The notes: generated by a model not told the origin, from the sequence alone. Counted from the first letter of the stretch, positions 19,609 through 27,964 are shown. The stretch is 64,000 nt of DNA from Corynebacterium lowii (GCF_001412085.1 NZ_LKEV01000002.1:310001-374000); one strand, 5' to 3'. Translations and numbers: made by a program.

Positions 19609-21045
19609 ATGGCTTTTACCTCACATGAAGAACTGGTCAAATATATCAAGGACGAGGGGGTTGAGTTTATTGACGTGCGCTTTACCGACGTCCCCGGCAC
19701 CGAGCAGCACTTCTCCATCCCCGCCAGCGCCCTTGATGAGGATGCCCTAGAGGAGGGCCTGGCCTTCGACGGCTCCTCCATTCGTGGTTTCACCACCATT
19801 GACGAATCGGACATGAACCTCCTGCCCGACATCGCCACGGCAAGCATCGACCCCTTCCGCCGCACCAAGACTCTGAACATGAAGTTCTTTGTGCACGACC
19901 CCTTCACCCGCGAGCCCTTCTCCCGCGACCCGCGCAACGTGGCCCGCAAGGCGGAGGAATACCTCGCCTCCACCGGAATTGCCGATACCTGTAGCTTCGG
20001 CCTGGAGGCGGAGTTCTACCTCTTCGATTCCGTGCGCTACGCCGCCGAGACCAACCACGCCTTCTACGAGGTGGACTCCAACGAGGGTTGGTGGAACCGC
20101 GGCGAGCTCGAAAACCTCGACGGCACCCCCAACACCGGCTACAAGAACCGACCCAAGGGCGGCTACTTCCCCGTGCCCCCCTACGACCAGACCGTAGAGC
20201 TGCGCGACCGCATGGTGCACACGCTTGCCGACGCCGGCTTCGAGATCGAGCGCTTCCACCGCGAGGTGGGCAGCGGCGGACAGCAGGAGATCAACTACAA
20301 GTTCAACACCCTGCTCCACGCCGCCGACGACCTCCAGACCTTCAAGTACATCATCAAGAACACCGCAGCGGCAGCGGGCAAAACGGCCACCTTCATGCCC
20401 AAGCCTCTGGCCGGGGACAACGGCTCCGGCATGCACGCCCACCAGTCGCTATGGAAGGACGGCAAGCCGCTCTTCCACGATGAGTCCGGCTACGCCGGGC
20501 TTTCCGACACCGCCCGCTACTACATCGGCGGTATCCTCCACCACGCGGGCGCGGTGCTGGCCTTCACCAACCCCACCTTGAACTCCTATCACCGCCTGGT
20601 GCCCGGCTTCGAGGCCCCCATCAACCTCGTGTACTCCCAGCGCAACCGCTCTGCGGCCGTGCGCATCCCGATCACCGGTTCCAACCCCAAGGCCAAGCGC
20701 ATCGAGTTCCGCGCTCCGGACCCCAGCGGCAACCCCTACCTGGGCCTGGCCGCCATGATGCTCGCCGGCCTCGACGGCATCAAGAACCGTATCGAGCCGC
20801 ACGCCCCCGTGGACAAGGACCTCTACGAGCTGCCTCCGGAGGAAGCCGCCTCCATCCCGCAGGCTCCGACCTCCCTGGACGCCTCCCTGCGCGCCCTGGA
20901 AGCCGATAACGAGTTCCTCACCGAGGGCGATGTGTTCACCGAGGATCTCATCGAGACCTATATTCAGTACAAGTACGATAACGAGATCGCTCCGGCGCGG
21001 TTGCGGCCGACTCCGTTGGAGTTTGAGATGTACTTTGATTGCTGA
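19609..21045 (+). CDS. glnA: Glutamine synthetase type I
   Basis: Main ammonium-assimilating enzyme, forming glutamine from glutamate, ammonia and ATP. The ATG at 19609 follows AGGAG by 7 nt, giving 478 residues. Seen: FDGSSIRGF near residue 50, the ATP-binding segment [19 protein letters not shown], and the adenylylation tyrosine in [10 protein letters not shown] (about residue 406). The latter makes it a target of GlnE, encoded at 33.8-37.0 kb. A TACAAT at 19511-19516 may be a -10 box; I found no convincing AmtR site. Confidence 0.96.
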   Translation: MAFTSHEELVKYIKDEGVEFIDVRFTDVPGTEQHFSIPASALDEDALEEGLAFDGSSIRGFTTIDESDMNLLPDIATASIDPFRRTKTLNMKFFVHDPFTREPFSRDPRNVARKAEEYLASTGIADTCSFGLEAEFYLFDSVRYAAETNHAFYEVDSNEGWWNRGELENLDGTPNTGYKNRPKGGYFPVPPYDQTVELRDRMVHTLADAGFEIERFHREVGSGGQQEINYKFNTLLHAADDLQTFKYIIKNTAAAAGKTATFMPKPLAGDNGSGMHAHQSLWKDGKPLFHDESGYAGLSDTARYYIGGILHHAGAVLAFTNPTLNSYHRLVPGFEAPINLVYSQRNRSAAVRIPITGSNPKAKRIEFRAPDPSGNPYLGLAAMMLAGLDGIKNRIEPHAPVDKDLYELPPEEAASIPQAPTSLDASLRALEADNEFLTEGDVFTEDLIETYIQYKYDNEIAPARLRPTPLEFEMYFDC

Positions 21046-21056
21046 GATTTAAAATC

Positions 21057-21086
21057 AAAAGCCCTGCCTTGAGCAGGGCTTTTTTG
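21057..21086 (+). terminator. Terminator of glnA
   Basis: A strong stem, AAAAGCCCTGC with GCAGGGCTTTT, with a 5-nt loop and a run of six T. A classical intrinsic terminator 12 bp after the glnA stop. Confidence 0.93.
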
Positions 21087-21253
21087 CTGTTTAAATATTT
21101 TTCTTTATCCCACCTCACCGGCACAGAGTATGAGACTTGCGCATGGGTACTGCCTCTCCCCGTACCCCCCGGTATACCCCACGAGTAACAATTTCAATAG
21201 GGATACCAATATATTTTTCATAGATACCCGGCTAACGCGAAAGGATAATCCAG

Positions 21254-21910
21254 ATGACCACCACAAAACACACGTTCGCCTGCACGATCCTCCTCATAGG
21301 TACCACATCACTCGCTGCCTGCTCTAGCACCAGCGATACCGAACCGACCACAGAGATGACTACAACCTCAGAAGCCGCCAGTGAGCAGTATCAGAGTTGT
21401 GCAGAAGCCCGCGATGCCGGCGACACACCGTTAAGCTCTGACAACCCACGCTACAACGAGTCCTTGGATCGAGATGGTGACGGTACCGCCTGCGAAAGCA
21501 GCACCGATGATAAAAGAGAAGAAGCTACCTCCGAGGCTCAAAACGTTGATTCTTCCAAGTCAGATGAACAAACTACGGAAAGCGACACCTCCAACTGGGG
21601 TACAGCCCTCCAAGAAGAAACCCTCGCTGTTTACGGCATTGACGCTTGGAACCAAATCACTGACAAATATCCCGGAGACCCCAAGGGGCACATTCTGGAC
21701 ATGCACAGCGAAGGTGACTCCCTCCTTGTGGTGACAAACCTAGACCAGAAGGCTGGCAAGGAAATTGGAGAGCAAATCGCCACTCAGATGTCCAATCAAC
21801 TCACCATTGGTAAGGAAAATAATGACCTCCCCGACGGCGCGGAGAAGGCGGACACGGTGAACGTCATGACGCTCACCGGTGATCTTATTGCTCACAAGTC
21901 TGTGAGCTAG
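21254..21910 (+). CDS. Secreted lipoprotein with Excalibur calcium-binding motif
   Basis: 218 residues. The signal peptide ends with lipobox LAAC at residues 20-23, so the mature protein should be lipid-anchored outside the membrane. A Ser/Thr-rich spacer (24-45) follows, then an Excalibur-like motif at about 47-80 with DRDGDGTACE as the Asp-rich calcium loop. The C-terminal part (115-218) is a conserved-looking domain I do not recognise. Base composition is more AT-rich than its neighbours, as for many surface proteins. No partner gene is evident. Confidence 0.82.
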   Translation: MTTTKHTFACTILLIGTTSLAACSSTSDTEPTTEMTTTSEAASEQYQSCAEARDAGDTPLSSDNPRYNESLDRDGDGTACESSTDDKREEATSEAQNVDSSKSDEQTTESDTSNWGTALQEETLAVYGIDAWNQITDKYPGDPKGHILDMHSEGDSLLVVTNLDQKAGKEIGEQIATQMSNQLTIGKENNDLPDGAEKADTVNVMTLTGDLIAHKSVS

Positions 21911-21945
21911 ATGTTCCAGGGAGCGGGCTTTGCAATATCGAATCG

Positions 21946-22686
21946 CTATGGCACAGAAAGAAACTCCTCCACCCCTTCCACCACTGCCTGCGCCATTCCC
22001 GCCCGCCCCTGAGCGCTATGCAGCACGGAAATGTCGTGGGAATCCTGCATATTGCCAAACTCAATGAGGATCTTGGGCTTGGTGGAAAGATTCAGCCCCG
22101 TGAGGTCACTGCGGGGATTGATCCCCTCGCTCCCCAGATAGTTCGAGGTAGCATATCCCTGCTCAACGAGGGCGTCGCGCACGTCGAGAGCAAGCTCCAA
22201 GGATTCCTCCGCCTTGTTCCCCGGCAGGGCGTCCTTGATCGGGGAGACATGGAACCCTCTATTCCCCTCTGCATTAATGTCCGCATGCAGGCTGAGCACC
22301 AGATCGGCCCCAGAGACATTTTCCTTCCGCGCGCGGGTATCAATGCAGTCCGCCATGCCGGTATCATCGGGGCGGCTCAGGCTCACCTGCGCTCCCAACT
22401 CCTCTAGTTGCCGCTTGAGTTCTTGACCCATCTCCCAGCTAAAGGTGTGCTCCGGCCAGCCATCCAGGGCATGAGTCCCAGGAGCCTGACAGGGCTTCCA
22501 CCCTCCCCGCCCATCGGTCACCTTGTGATAGGGCGACTGCGTAATCGCTGCATGACCCGGATCAAGGTAAATATGACGCCCCGCCAAGGGCTTTTGTTCT
22601 GCCGAGGCCATCGGGACCGCCAAGGAGATCGGAGCTAGGTTCATCGCCACGGTAAGAGCGGCCATGCCCGCACGTACTTTTCTCAT
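21946..22686 (-). CDS. Secreted N-acetylmuramoyl-L-alanine amidase (Amidase_3)
   Basis: Cleaves the bond between MurNAc and the stem peptide of peptidoglycan outside the cell. A signal peptide (about 1-28, ending SAE) precedes the catalytic domain. The zinc ligands are visible in order: His in LDPGHAA, Glu in WPEHTF, His in LSLHADIN; the catalytic Glu lies in LIEFGNM. It resembles mycobacterial Ami1 (Rv3717) in size (246 residues) and lack of a separate cell-wall-binding domain. A Cys pair (WKPCQAPG and MADCIDT) could form a disulfide. Confidence 0.88.
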   Translation of the reverse strand: MRKVRAGMAALTVAMNLAPISLAVPMASAEQKPLAGRHIYLDPGHAAITQSPYHKVTDGRGGWKPCQAPGTHALDGWPEHTFSWEMGQELKRQLEELGAQVSLSRPDDTGMADCIDTRARKENVSGADLVLSLHADINAEGNRGFHVSPIKDALPGNKAEESLELALDVRDALVEQGYATSNYLGSEGINPRSDLTGLNLSTKPKILIEFGNMQDSHDISVLHSAQGRAGMAQAVVEGVEEFLSVP

Positions 22687-23100
22687 GCACTGATCTTAAA
22701 AACCCCGAGCCCCGACAAGAAGGAAAATGTAAGTTATCTCGGCCCGAATAAAGCTGCGCCACATCCACGCGTTCTGATACAAAATATCCGCGCACTCCCA
22801 AAGAGCTTCCAAAGCACCCCAAAGCGTTCCCAGAGTGCCCCAAAATGTCTCCGGGCGCACCCACATCACACCAACATCACGGCCAAAGGATCGCTCTAAA
22901 ATAGCGGTGCGCCAAGGCTTGAGCCTGCCTAGTTTCCTCCACCTGGTGAGGCCTTCCGAAAATCAAAGCCCTTGCGCTCCCCGGACAATCCTTGGGGTCA
23001 CTCACACGCGCTCCACTTCCCGCCCAGTCACACCAACCTCCGCCGCGCGTAGAATGGCAATGCTCACAGCACTCACCGGTGCCCCGTTGTCTAAAGAGAA
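22687..23100. other. Intergenic stretch without a supported gene
   Basis: 413 bp between the divergent amidase and acetyltransferase genes. Open frames are short and lack ribosome binding sites. It contains a set of short CCCAAAG-like units spaced about 10 bp apart (22798-22845). No clear promoter pair was recognised for either gene. Confidence 0.5.
22798..22845. repeat. Five CCCAAAG-like units at about 10-bp spacing
   Basis: CCCAAAG (22798), TCCAAAG (22808), CCCAAAG (22818), CCCAGAG (22829) and CCCAAAA (22839) recur at 10, 10, 11 and 10 bp, close to one helical turn. This could give phased bending or a multi-site operator. Confidence 0.6.
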
Positions 23101-23646
23101 ATGAGGAACAGCATGCCTTCACACCGCATTGTCCAAGTACAAAGAGATCAGGTGGAAATCCTCAAAGAGATCGGCATGGAGACCTTCAACGATACCTTTG
23201 CGCAATACAATACCGAGGAAAATATGCGCGCTTTCTTTGATAGCGCCTATAACACTGAGCAATTACTCAAGGAACTCGATACCCCCAGCTCCCAATTCTT
23301 CTTCATCTACACGGAAGGAGACGCTGCGGACTCCCCCGCTGGTTACGTGAAGATCAATGTCGGGACAGCACAATCAGAACCCCGGGGCGATGATCGCCTG
23401 GAATTGGAGCGCATCTACATTCGTTCCGCGTATAAGCGCCAGGGACTCGGCAAGGCACTCTTTGAGAAGGTCCTCAGCCGGGCTGTGGAGGAAAAGAAAG
23501 ATTACGTTTGGCTAGGCGTGTGGGAGCACAATACCGCTGCCCAGAAGTTTTATGCCACCCTAGGCTTCCAGGAGGTTAGCGATCATATTTTCTACCTGGG
23601 CGATGATCCGCAGCGGGACATTATCCTCGAAAAGGATATTCGATAA
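23101..23646 (+). CDS. GNAT-family N-acetyltransferase
   Basis: Acetyl-CoA-dependent acetyltransferase of unknown substrate, about 181 residues, similar in layout to PaiA-type spermidine/spermine acetyltransferases. The CoA pyrophosphate loop reads YKRQGLGKALF (about residues 110-120), preceded by the LELERIYI strand. AAQKFYATLGF is the typical motif B. A start at ATG 23113 (MPSHRIVQ), with GAGGAA just upstream, is also possible. Monocistronic, ending at a hairpin. Confidence 0.85.
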   Translation: MRNSMPSHRIVQVQRDQVEILKEIGMETFNDTFAQYNTEENMRAFFDSAYNTEQLLKELDTPSSQFFFIYTEGDAADSPAGYVKINVGTAQSEPRGDDRLELERIYIRSAYKRQGLGKALFEKVLSRAVEEKKDYVWLGVWEHNTAAQKFYATLGFQEVSDHIFYLGDDPQRDIILEKDIR

Positions 23647-23648
23647 AA

Positions 23649-23686
23649 ATACCCGGCTACCGTGCATTTCCTACATGGTAGCCAGG
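23649..23686. terminator. Hairpin between the convergent acetyltransferase and serine protease
   Basis: TACCCGGCTACCGTG pairs with CATGGTAGCCAGGTA across a 9-nt loop, with two imperfect positions. No long T run follows, so its strength as a terminator is uncertain. Confidence 0.5.
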
Positions 23687-23724
23687 TACGTGGTTTGGCC
23701 CCAGAGTTCTGAGGGCCTTATGCC

Positions 23725-24918
23725 TTAGTTATTCTGAGCCGCAAACTTCTGCGGGTCAATCCCCTTTTCGGGAGCGGCAGGCTGGGGCTGCTGCCCAAAC
23801 TGAGCGGGGTCAATGCCCTTCTCCGGCGCCTTCGGAGCCGGCTGCTCCGCAGGAGACTGGGGCTCCTGTGCGGGCTTTTCCGTCTGCTCCGGTGCCGGAG
23901 CCTCCGGATTCTCGGTAACAGGGCTTTCCGGGGCAGGACCTTCCGTGGTGGGGGCGTCGGTAGCAGGCTTCTCGGGCGCCGGGGCCTCCGTGGTGGGAGC
24001 CGTCGGCTGCTCCGGGGAGACCGGCTGGGTCTCCTTCTTCTCCTCTGCCGGAATATCCCCCTCGGCCGCCTGAATCAGCTCCGGCATCACCGGGGCAATG
24101 TTTCCGCCGCCACCGGAGTGCAGCACGGTAATGATCTCACCGGCCAGCTGAGGGTTGCTGCTCGTGGTGGCAAAGGGTCCACCGCTGGCGCCGCCACCCA
24201 CCCAGCACTCGCGCTCGCTTTCCACGCGGCGGATCTGGCCGTTACCACCGTTGGGGTACTTGGTGTAGTTTCCTACGCACACGGACTGGGACTTACCGTT
24301 GAAAGGCGCCGGGCCGGGGTAGCCGATGAGCGATGCCTGAACTACCTCGCCTTCCTGGAGCTCCTTGTGAATACCAAAGGCACCGGTGCGATCTTGGATT
24401 TTGCGGCCCTGCTCATCCGGGGCTACTTCCAAAATCGCCACGTCCACACCCGAGGTGGCGGACACGTGCGCGTCCGTGATCTTCCAGCTCCCCAAAGGAG
24501 TGCGTTCCTCGGTATTGGTCTTTGTGCCATCGTGCGCCGGGGTGAAGATGGAGTTACCCGCAGCAATGGAATCACGGGTTGCCTGGGAGACTTCCCACTT
24601 ACCGTCCTTGAAGTCGCCCAGGCAGTGAGCAGCCGTCACCACCAGGGAACGCGAAGCACTGTCGATCACGGAACCGGTGCACAGAGAGCCACCATTGAGG
24701 ATCTGCCCCACGGCGCGAGAAGCCGCCTGCTCCGTGTAAGGAGTCTCCGCGAAGTACGCTCCCTTGTCATTGATCTCGGAGAGGTGCCCGTCCAGCACCG
24801 AGCCGGCCGGATTCGGCTGCGGCAAGCGCGAATCCTCATCGGCTGCGGCCAGGGGGACAAGATGGGCAGATGCAGCAAAAGCAGCAGTCACAGCCAGCAA
24901 GGCAGACTTCTTGACTAT
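23725..24918 (-). CDS. Secreted trypsin-like serine protease with Pro-rich tail; apparent ATA start
   Basis: Chymotrypsin-fold protease. Counting from codon 24918, the catalytic triad is His98 (VTAAHC), Asp159 (SGVDVAIL) and Ser245 (GGASGGPF), with two Cys pairs. The signal peptide is KKSALLAVTAAFAASAHLVPLAAA. From about residue 280 a Pro/Glu/Ala-rich linker runs to a C-terminal end with a twice-repeated APEKGIDPxxF unit. No ATG, GTG or TTG is usable: the only upstream one, TTG at 24960, overlaps the TATAAT promoter, while AGAAAGGA lies 6 nt before an ATA codon at 24918. I therefore place the start there. Confidence 0.82.
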   Translation of the reverse strand: MVKKSALLAVTAAFAASAHLVPLAAADEDSRLPQPNPAGSVLDGHLSEINDKGAYFAETPYTEQAASRAVGQILNGGSLCTGSVIDSASRSLVVTAAHCLGDFKDGKWEVSQATRDSIAAGNSIFTPAHDGTKTNTEERTPLGSWKITDAHVSATSGVDVAILEVAPDEQGRKIQDRTGAFGIHKELQEGEVVQASLIGYPGPAPFNGKSQSVCVGNYTKYPNGGNGQIRRVESERECWVGGGASGGPFATTSSNPQLAGEIITVLHSGGGGNIAPVMPELIQAAEGDIPAEEKKETQPVSPEQPTAPTTEAPAPEKPATDAPTTEGPAPESPVTENPEAPAPEQTEKPAQEPQSPAEQPAPKAPEKGIDPAQFGQQPQPAAPEKGIDPQKFAAQNN

Positions 24919-24959
24919 CGCAGGTCCTTTCTCAGGGAGGGCTTGTGTAGCGAGAAGCA

Positions 24960-24965
24960 ATTATA
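24960..24965 (-). promoter_or_regulatory. -10 box of the serine protease gene
   Basis: A perfect TATAAT on the minus strand. It predicts transcription from about 24953, so the 5' leader would hold the AGAAAGGA ribosome binding site at about 24925-24932. No good -35 hexamer was found. Confidence 0.65.
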
Positions 24966-25008
24966 GCAGGAAAGCACGGATTAATTGTCCATGCTTATCG
25001 ACGCCCCC

Positions 25009-25680
25009 CTACCCCTTCCGCATGGCTGTGGCCACGGGCACAGTTCCATCATTAAAGCGCACAAATTCGTGCACCGCGGCCCCTTCCAGAGCCTCGAGAA
25101 TCGTCCTTGCCACATTTTCACGGGAAGCGGTACTTCCCTTTTCCCGCCAATTATCTTCGGGATCAAGCACCTCAATGTGCCCGTCACCGGGGTCGGTGCT
25201 CAGCGTGCTCGGCCCCAAGATCGTCCAATCCAAATCGGTGCTGCGCAAGTAATCATCTGCCTGAAGTTTGGCATCTGCATAGGAGAAGAAGTCCTGATCC
25301 GCCGGTACCCCATGCTCAGGAACTGAGCCTACCCAGCTGACCATCACATAGCGCTTGATGCCCGCTTTCTCGGCAGCCTGCATCGTCCGAATAGCGGCAT
25401 CCCTATCCACCGCGTAGGTGCGCTCGGGATCTCCACCGCCCACTCCCGCAGACCACACAATCGCATCGTGCCCCTCGAAGAGTTGGGCCAAGCCTTCTAC
25501 ATCTACATTTTGTACGTCCGCCACGACGGGATTCGCTTGGGCGTCCCGCACATCTTGTTTCTGCGACTCAGAGCGAATCACCGAATCCACCTCGTAGCCT
25601 GCCTCATGCAGTATCGGAGCGGCCAGCAACGCTACCTTGCCGTGGCCCCCGATAATCATGACCTTCTTGGTGTTTGGCAT
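25009..25680 (-). CDS. NAD(P)-binding Rossmann protein (atypical SDR, YwnB/SDR_a5-like)
   Basis: 223 residues. The dinucleotide-binding loop reads MIIGGHGKVALLAAPIL at residues 8-24. The later segments DAIVWSAGVGGGDPERTYAVDRDAA and YADAKLQADDYLRST are typical of NAD(P)H-binding proteins in the NmrA/SDR_a5 group. The YxxxK of classical SDRs is represented by YADAK. The substrate is unknown; family members act as redox sensors or quinone/flavin reductases. It stands alone, 90 bp from the protease gene on the same strand. Confidence 0.85.
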   Translation of the reverse strand: MPNTKKVMIIGGHGKVALLAAPILHEAGYEVDSVIRSESQKQDVRDAQANPVVADVQNVDVEGLAQLFEGHDAIVWSAGVGGGDPERTYAVDRDAAIRTMQAAEKAGIKRYVMVSWVGSVPEHGVPADQDFFSYADAKLQADDYLRSTDLDWTILGPSTLSTDPGDGHIEVLDPEDNWREKGSTASRENVARTILEALEGAAVHEFVRFNDGTVPVATAMRKG

Positions 25681-25934
25681 CTTTCATCCCTTTCTCGTGC
25701 GATGATCTCGTTGCGTTATCCACAACAGTCACCCCCTCAGCTCTATTCCTCACACCTACCCGCGCCAGGAAAAAGCCTGCTCAGAGCCTCCACGAAAAAT
25801 AATTACTGATCTTTCCTGGGAAATTTGCTCTTCCTCTTCCCATCCTGAAAAACTGCTGCTATCTTTACTCGTGTAGCGCGTGCGTACCCCGCTTTAGCTA
25901 CCGACATGTCAATAACTATCGAGAGGAAAGATCA

Positions 25935-26168
25935 ATGAAGCTCTCCCGCAAGCTGGCCGTTTCCGTTGCCGCAGTGTCCATCGCTACCACCACCGCTGTG
26001 GCCCCCGCTATGGCTGCTGCTCCCAAGACCTACGAGGAGCAGGTTCAGCAGGCTGAGCTGACCGGCAAGCGCATCGACAACGCCAAGAAGGGCGTGGAGA
26101 CCGCTAAGGGCATCGTGGACACCCTGGGTGGCCTGAACAGCCTGTTCGGTGGCGGCAGCGAGAAGTAA
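25935..26168 (+). CDS. Small secreted amphipathic peptide
   Basis: 77 residues. A clear signal peptide (residues 1-28, ending AMAAA) leaves a mature peptide of about 49 residues. This has an acidic/Gln-rich helix (TYEEQVQQAELTGKR) followed by a Gly-rich hydrophobic end (GIVDTLGGLNSLFGGG). GAGAGGAAAG gives a strong ribosome binding site, and a strong terminator follows, so it may be highly expressed. It shares layout with the gene at 58854-59117 (NLKRK/KLSRK start, charged helix with NADKGV/NAKKGV, hydrophobic end). The pattern recalls corynebacterial PorA/PorH-size outer-layer peptides, but I do not recognise the family. Confidence 0.75.
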   Translation: MKLSRKLAVSVAAVSIATTTAVAPAMAAAPKTYEEQVQQAELTGKRIDNAKKGVETAKGIVDTLGGLNSLFGGGSEK

Positions 26169-26187
26169 TTTTCTCCCTCCCTGAATA

Positions 26188-26232
26188 AAAGATTCCCCTC
26201 TTTGGCCCAGGCCAGAGAGGGGAATCTTCTTT
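26188..26232 (+). terminator. Terminator between the small peptide and the convergent NUDIX gene
   Basis: AAAGATTCCCCTC pairs with GAGGGGAATCTT over a 14-nt loop, with further internal pairing, and is followed by CTTTC. The A run upstream makes it likely to act in both directions. Confidence 0.85.
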
Positions 26233-26763
26233 CTATCGTGGGCGCTTGTGATAGCCCATGCGGGGACGAAAACCCGCCGGATGCCGCAATTGCGCCACCG
26301 CATCCGCGCATAAGAGGCGAAAGCGCGGTTGCATGGGCGGCAGCTGGGCCACCTCAAACCACCCCACGTCCACGGACTCATCATCACCGATCACCGGCGT
26401 CTGTTCCCCCGAGACAGAAAGCCGCAGGGCCGTATCCACATAGCTCACGACGTCCCCGTTAGGATAGGTCACCGGCCCCACGGCCCCCACCCCCAACAAG
26501 ACCTCAACCTGAGCCTCCACGCCGGTTTCCTCAAGAACTTCCCGCACGGCAGCATCGTGAGGCTGCTCTCCCGGATCTACGATGCCCGTTACCGGCGTCC
26601 ATTGTCCGTCATCAGCGCGGCGGACTAATAGCACTGAGGGAGTCGCCCAGGCCGGGGCCTCCGAATCCACGTCCTTCACCACAATGGCGGTAACACCCGG
26701 CAGCCACAGTGGATCATGCCCGATCTTTTTCCTTAATTCCACAATAAAATCCGGGGTGGCCAT
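26233..26763 (-). CDS. NUDIX hydrolase
   Basis: 176 residues. The NUDIX box is complete: GIVDPGEQPHDAAVREVLEETG spans about residues 60-81 with the metal-binding REVLEE core. The family hydrolyses nucleoside diphosphates linked to another group; this gene's substrate cannot be told. The ATG at 26763 follows GAAGGCGAT. A terminator (26788-26817) lies just upstream, separating it from the next minus-strand gene, so it should have its own promoter, which I could not identify. Confidence 0.88.
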   Translation of the reverse strand: MATPDFIVELRKKIGHDPLWLPGVTAIVVKDVDSEAPAWATPSVLLVRRADDGQWTPVTGIVDPGEQPHDAAVREVLEETGVEAQVEVLLGVGAVGPVTYPNGDVVSYVDTALRLSVSGEQTPVIGDDESVDVGWFEVAQLPPMQPRFRLLCADAVAQLRHPAGFRPRMGYHKRPR

Positions 26764-26787
26764 ATCGCCTTCCTCCCTTATAGAAAG

Positions 26788-26817
26788 GCACCCCCTATCC
26801 GAAAAGATAGGGGGTGC
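26788..26817 (-). terminator. Terminator of the minus-strand LC7-associated gene
   Basis: A perfect 12-bp stem (GCACCCCCTATC with GATAGGGGGTGC) and a 6-nt loop, 11 bp past the stop at 26829. On the minus strand it is followed by CTTTCTATAA, a weak T run. Confidence 0.75.
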
Positions 26818-26828
26818 AAGACAGAGAA

Positions 26829-27245
26829 TTAGTTTCGCTCTTGGCTTTCGCGCCAGGAACGCAACCAATCACTGAACTTAAAGCCCTCCGGATCATCCGA
26901 GGGACGATCAAGAGGATCAGGATTAATCACTCGACCACCGCCGGTGTTCTCCTGCGCCTTCTTCCGCTCCGGCTTGGCCACCGGAGTAGATTTCGGCCCC
27001 GAAACCTGCCGCTTCGGCTGGTTCGATTCTGCAGGCTTTTGACCCTGCGCTTTAAAACCAGCGTTCTGTTTTACCGCCTGGCTGGGCTTGGCATAAAACT
27101 TCTGCTGTGGCGCTTGGCTAGCCGTCGTGGACTTCGCCGCCTGCTTAGCTTGCGGCTCTGCCTGACGTGCAACCGACTTCTGCGGAGAAGCGGACTGCGG
27201 CTTTACCGCTGCCGAGTTCTGTGCCCGCCCCGCCTGTGGCTTCAC
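26829..27245 (-). CDS. Low-complexity protein encoded after a Roadblock gene; 5' end uncertain
   Basis: At least 138 residues. Most of it is disordered-looking and rich in Gln, Ala, Pro, Lys and Ser; the C-terminus (about 105-138) is a more conserved-looking acidic/aromatic end (DPEGFKFSDWLRSWRESQ). The GTG at 27245 has no ribosome binding site. The frame is open upstream, in the same frame as the preceding LC7 gene and divided from it only by that gene's TGA. An ATG at 27304 in a neighbouring frame would join this one with a one-base change, which suggests an indel. It may be a partner or scaffold for the GTPase/Roadblock module. Confidence 0.6.
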   Translation of the reverse strand: MKPQAGRAQNSAAVKPQSASPQKSVARQAEPQAKQAAKSTTASQAPQQKFYAKPSQAVKQNAGFKAQGQKPAESNQPKRQVSGPKSTPVAKPERKKAQENTGGGRVINPDPLDRPSDDPEGFKFSDWLRSWRESQERN

Positions 27246-27341
27246 AGGAGAGGACGCGGAGGTACTGGTTTGCGACGAGCGCGAGGGCGCGCTTATCCGC
27301 TCATTGCTGAGACGATCGGCGCCCTCGCCCCGCCTCGCCCT

Positions 27342-27713
27342 TCAACTACGAAGAGCGTTTACGTGGCGGTTCACCACAGAACGCAGCATCGCCAGGTTGG
27401 TGCCCTGACGGGAAACAGCCACGTAGATGAACTCGGTGTTGCTCAGCAGACGGATAAGGTGCAGCTGATCCGAAAGGGTAAGCAGCATATCCTCCAGGCC
27501 GGAATCCAGGTTCAGAGCGGCGATGGTCTTGAACTTAGCCTTAACCATCTCACTGTTGTAAGCGGAGGCTACGTCAAGATCGAAGTTGTTGAGACGGGAA
27601 ATGCTGGCCAGCGACATACCGGTGTCCAGATCCACCACGGAAGCACCCAGGAAACCCTCAAGGTCACCTGCGATGTCGTTGAGCATGATATTCAGATCAG
27701 ATTGGCGGGACAT
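27342..27713 (-). CDS. Roadblock/LC7-family protein
   Basis: 123 residues. Single roadblock fold: SDLNIMLNDIAGDLEGFLGASVVDLDTGMSLA at the N-terminus matches the helix-strand opening of the LC7 family. Such proteins dimerise and act on small Ras-like GTPases (MglB acting on MglA; CvnB in Streptomyces conservons). AAAGG lies 11 nt before the ATG. It is divergent from a GTPase gene and a second LC7 gene, and is followed by a low-complexity gene in the same direction. Confidence 0.85.
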   Translation of the reverse strand: MSRQSDLNIMLNDIAGDLEGFLGASVVDLDTGMSLASISRLNNFDLDVASAYNSEMVKAKFKTIAALNLDSGLEDMLLTLSDQLHLIRLLSNTEFIYVAVSRQGTNLAMLRSVVNRHVNALRS

Positions 27714-27906
27714 GTAAAGAGAACCTTTCTTACACGTTGGAGTCTGCCATCCTCCTCCACGGGGTGCGGGGGAGGTGTCCAAGTGCCACAACATTGGTCA
27801 TTAGTGCAATCGTGGCAACGACACTATATTTACCAGAATTATCCGAAAGAATCATGTGATCCACCTGCCGCCACCCCCTTGCCCTACACCCTTAGCGGAT
27901 TCCTTA

Positions 27907-27964
27907 TAGAATACCCATGCAAAGTGACGACATTGAACCTCCTGGCTCCGCGCTGGTGCCATGA
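27907..27964 (+). promoter_or_regulatory. Promoter and possible 15-codon leader ORF before the GTPase gene
   Basis: TAGAAT (27907-27912) is a plausible -10 box. Just after it an ATG at 27917 opens a 15-codon frame (MQSDDIEPPGSALVP) whose TGA (27962-27964) overlaps an ATG at 27961. AGAAGGGA then serves the likely GTPase start at 27982. The leader could be a leaderless-translated regulatory peptide or chance. Confidence 0.4.

Noticed and set aside
22562-22864. Minus-strand 100-codon frame with repeated GxLGxxG pattern
   Set aside because: The pattern is the translation of the CCCAAAG repeat array plus the amidase signal-peptide region in another frame; no ribosome binding site.
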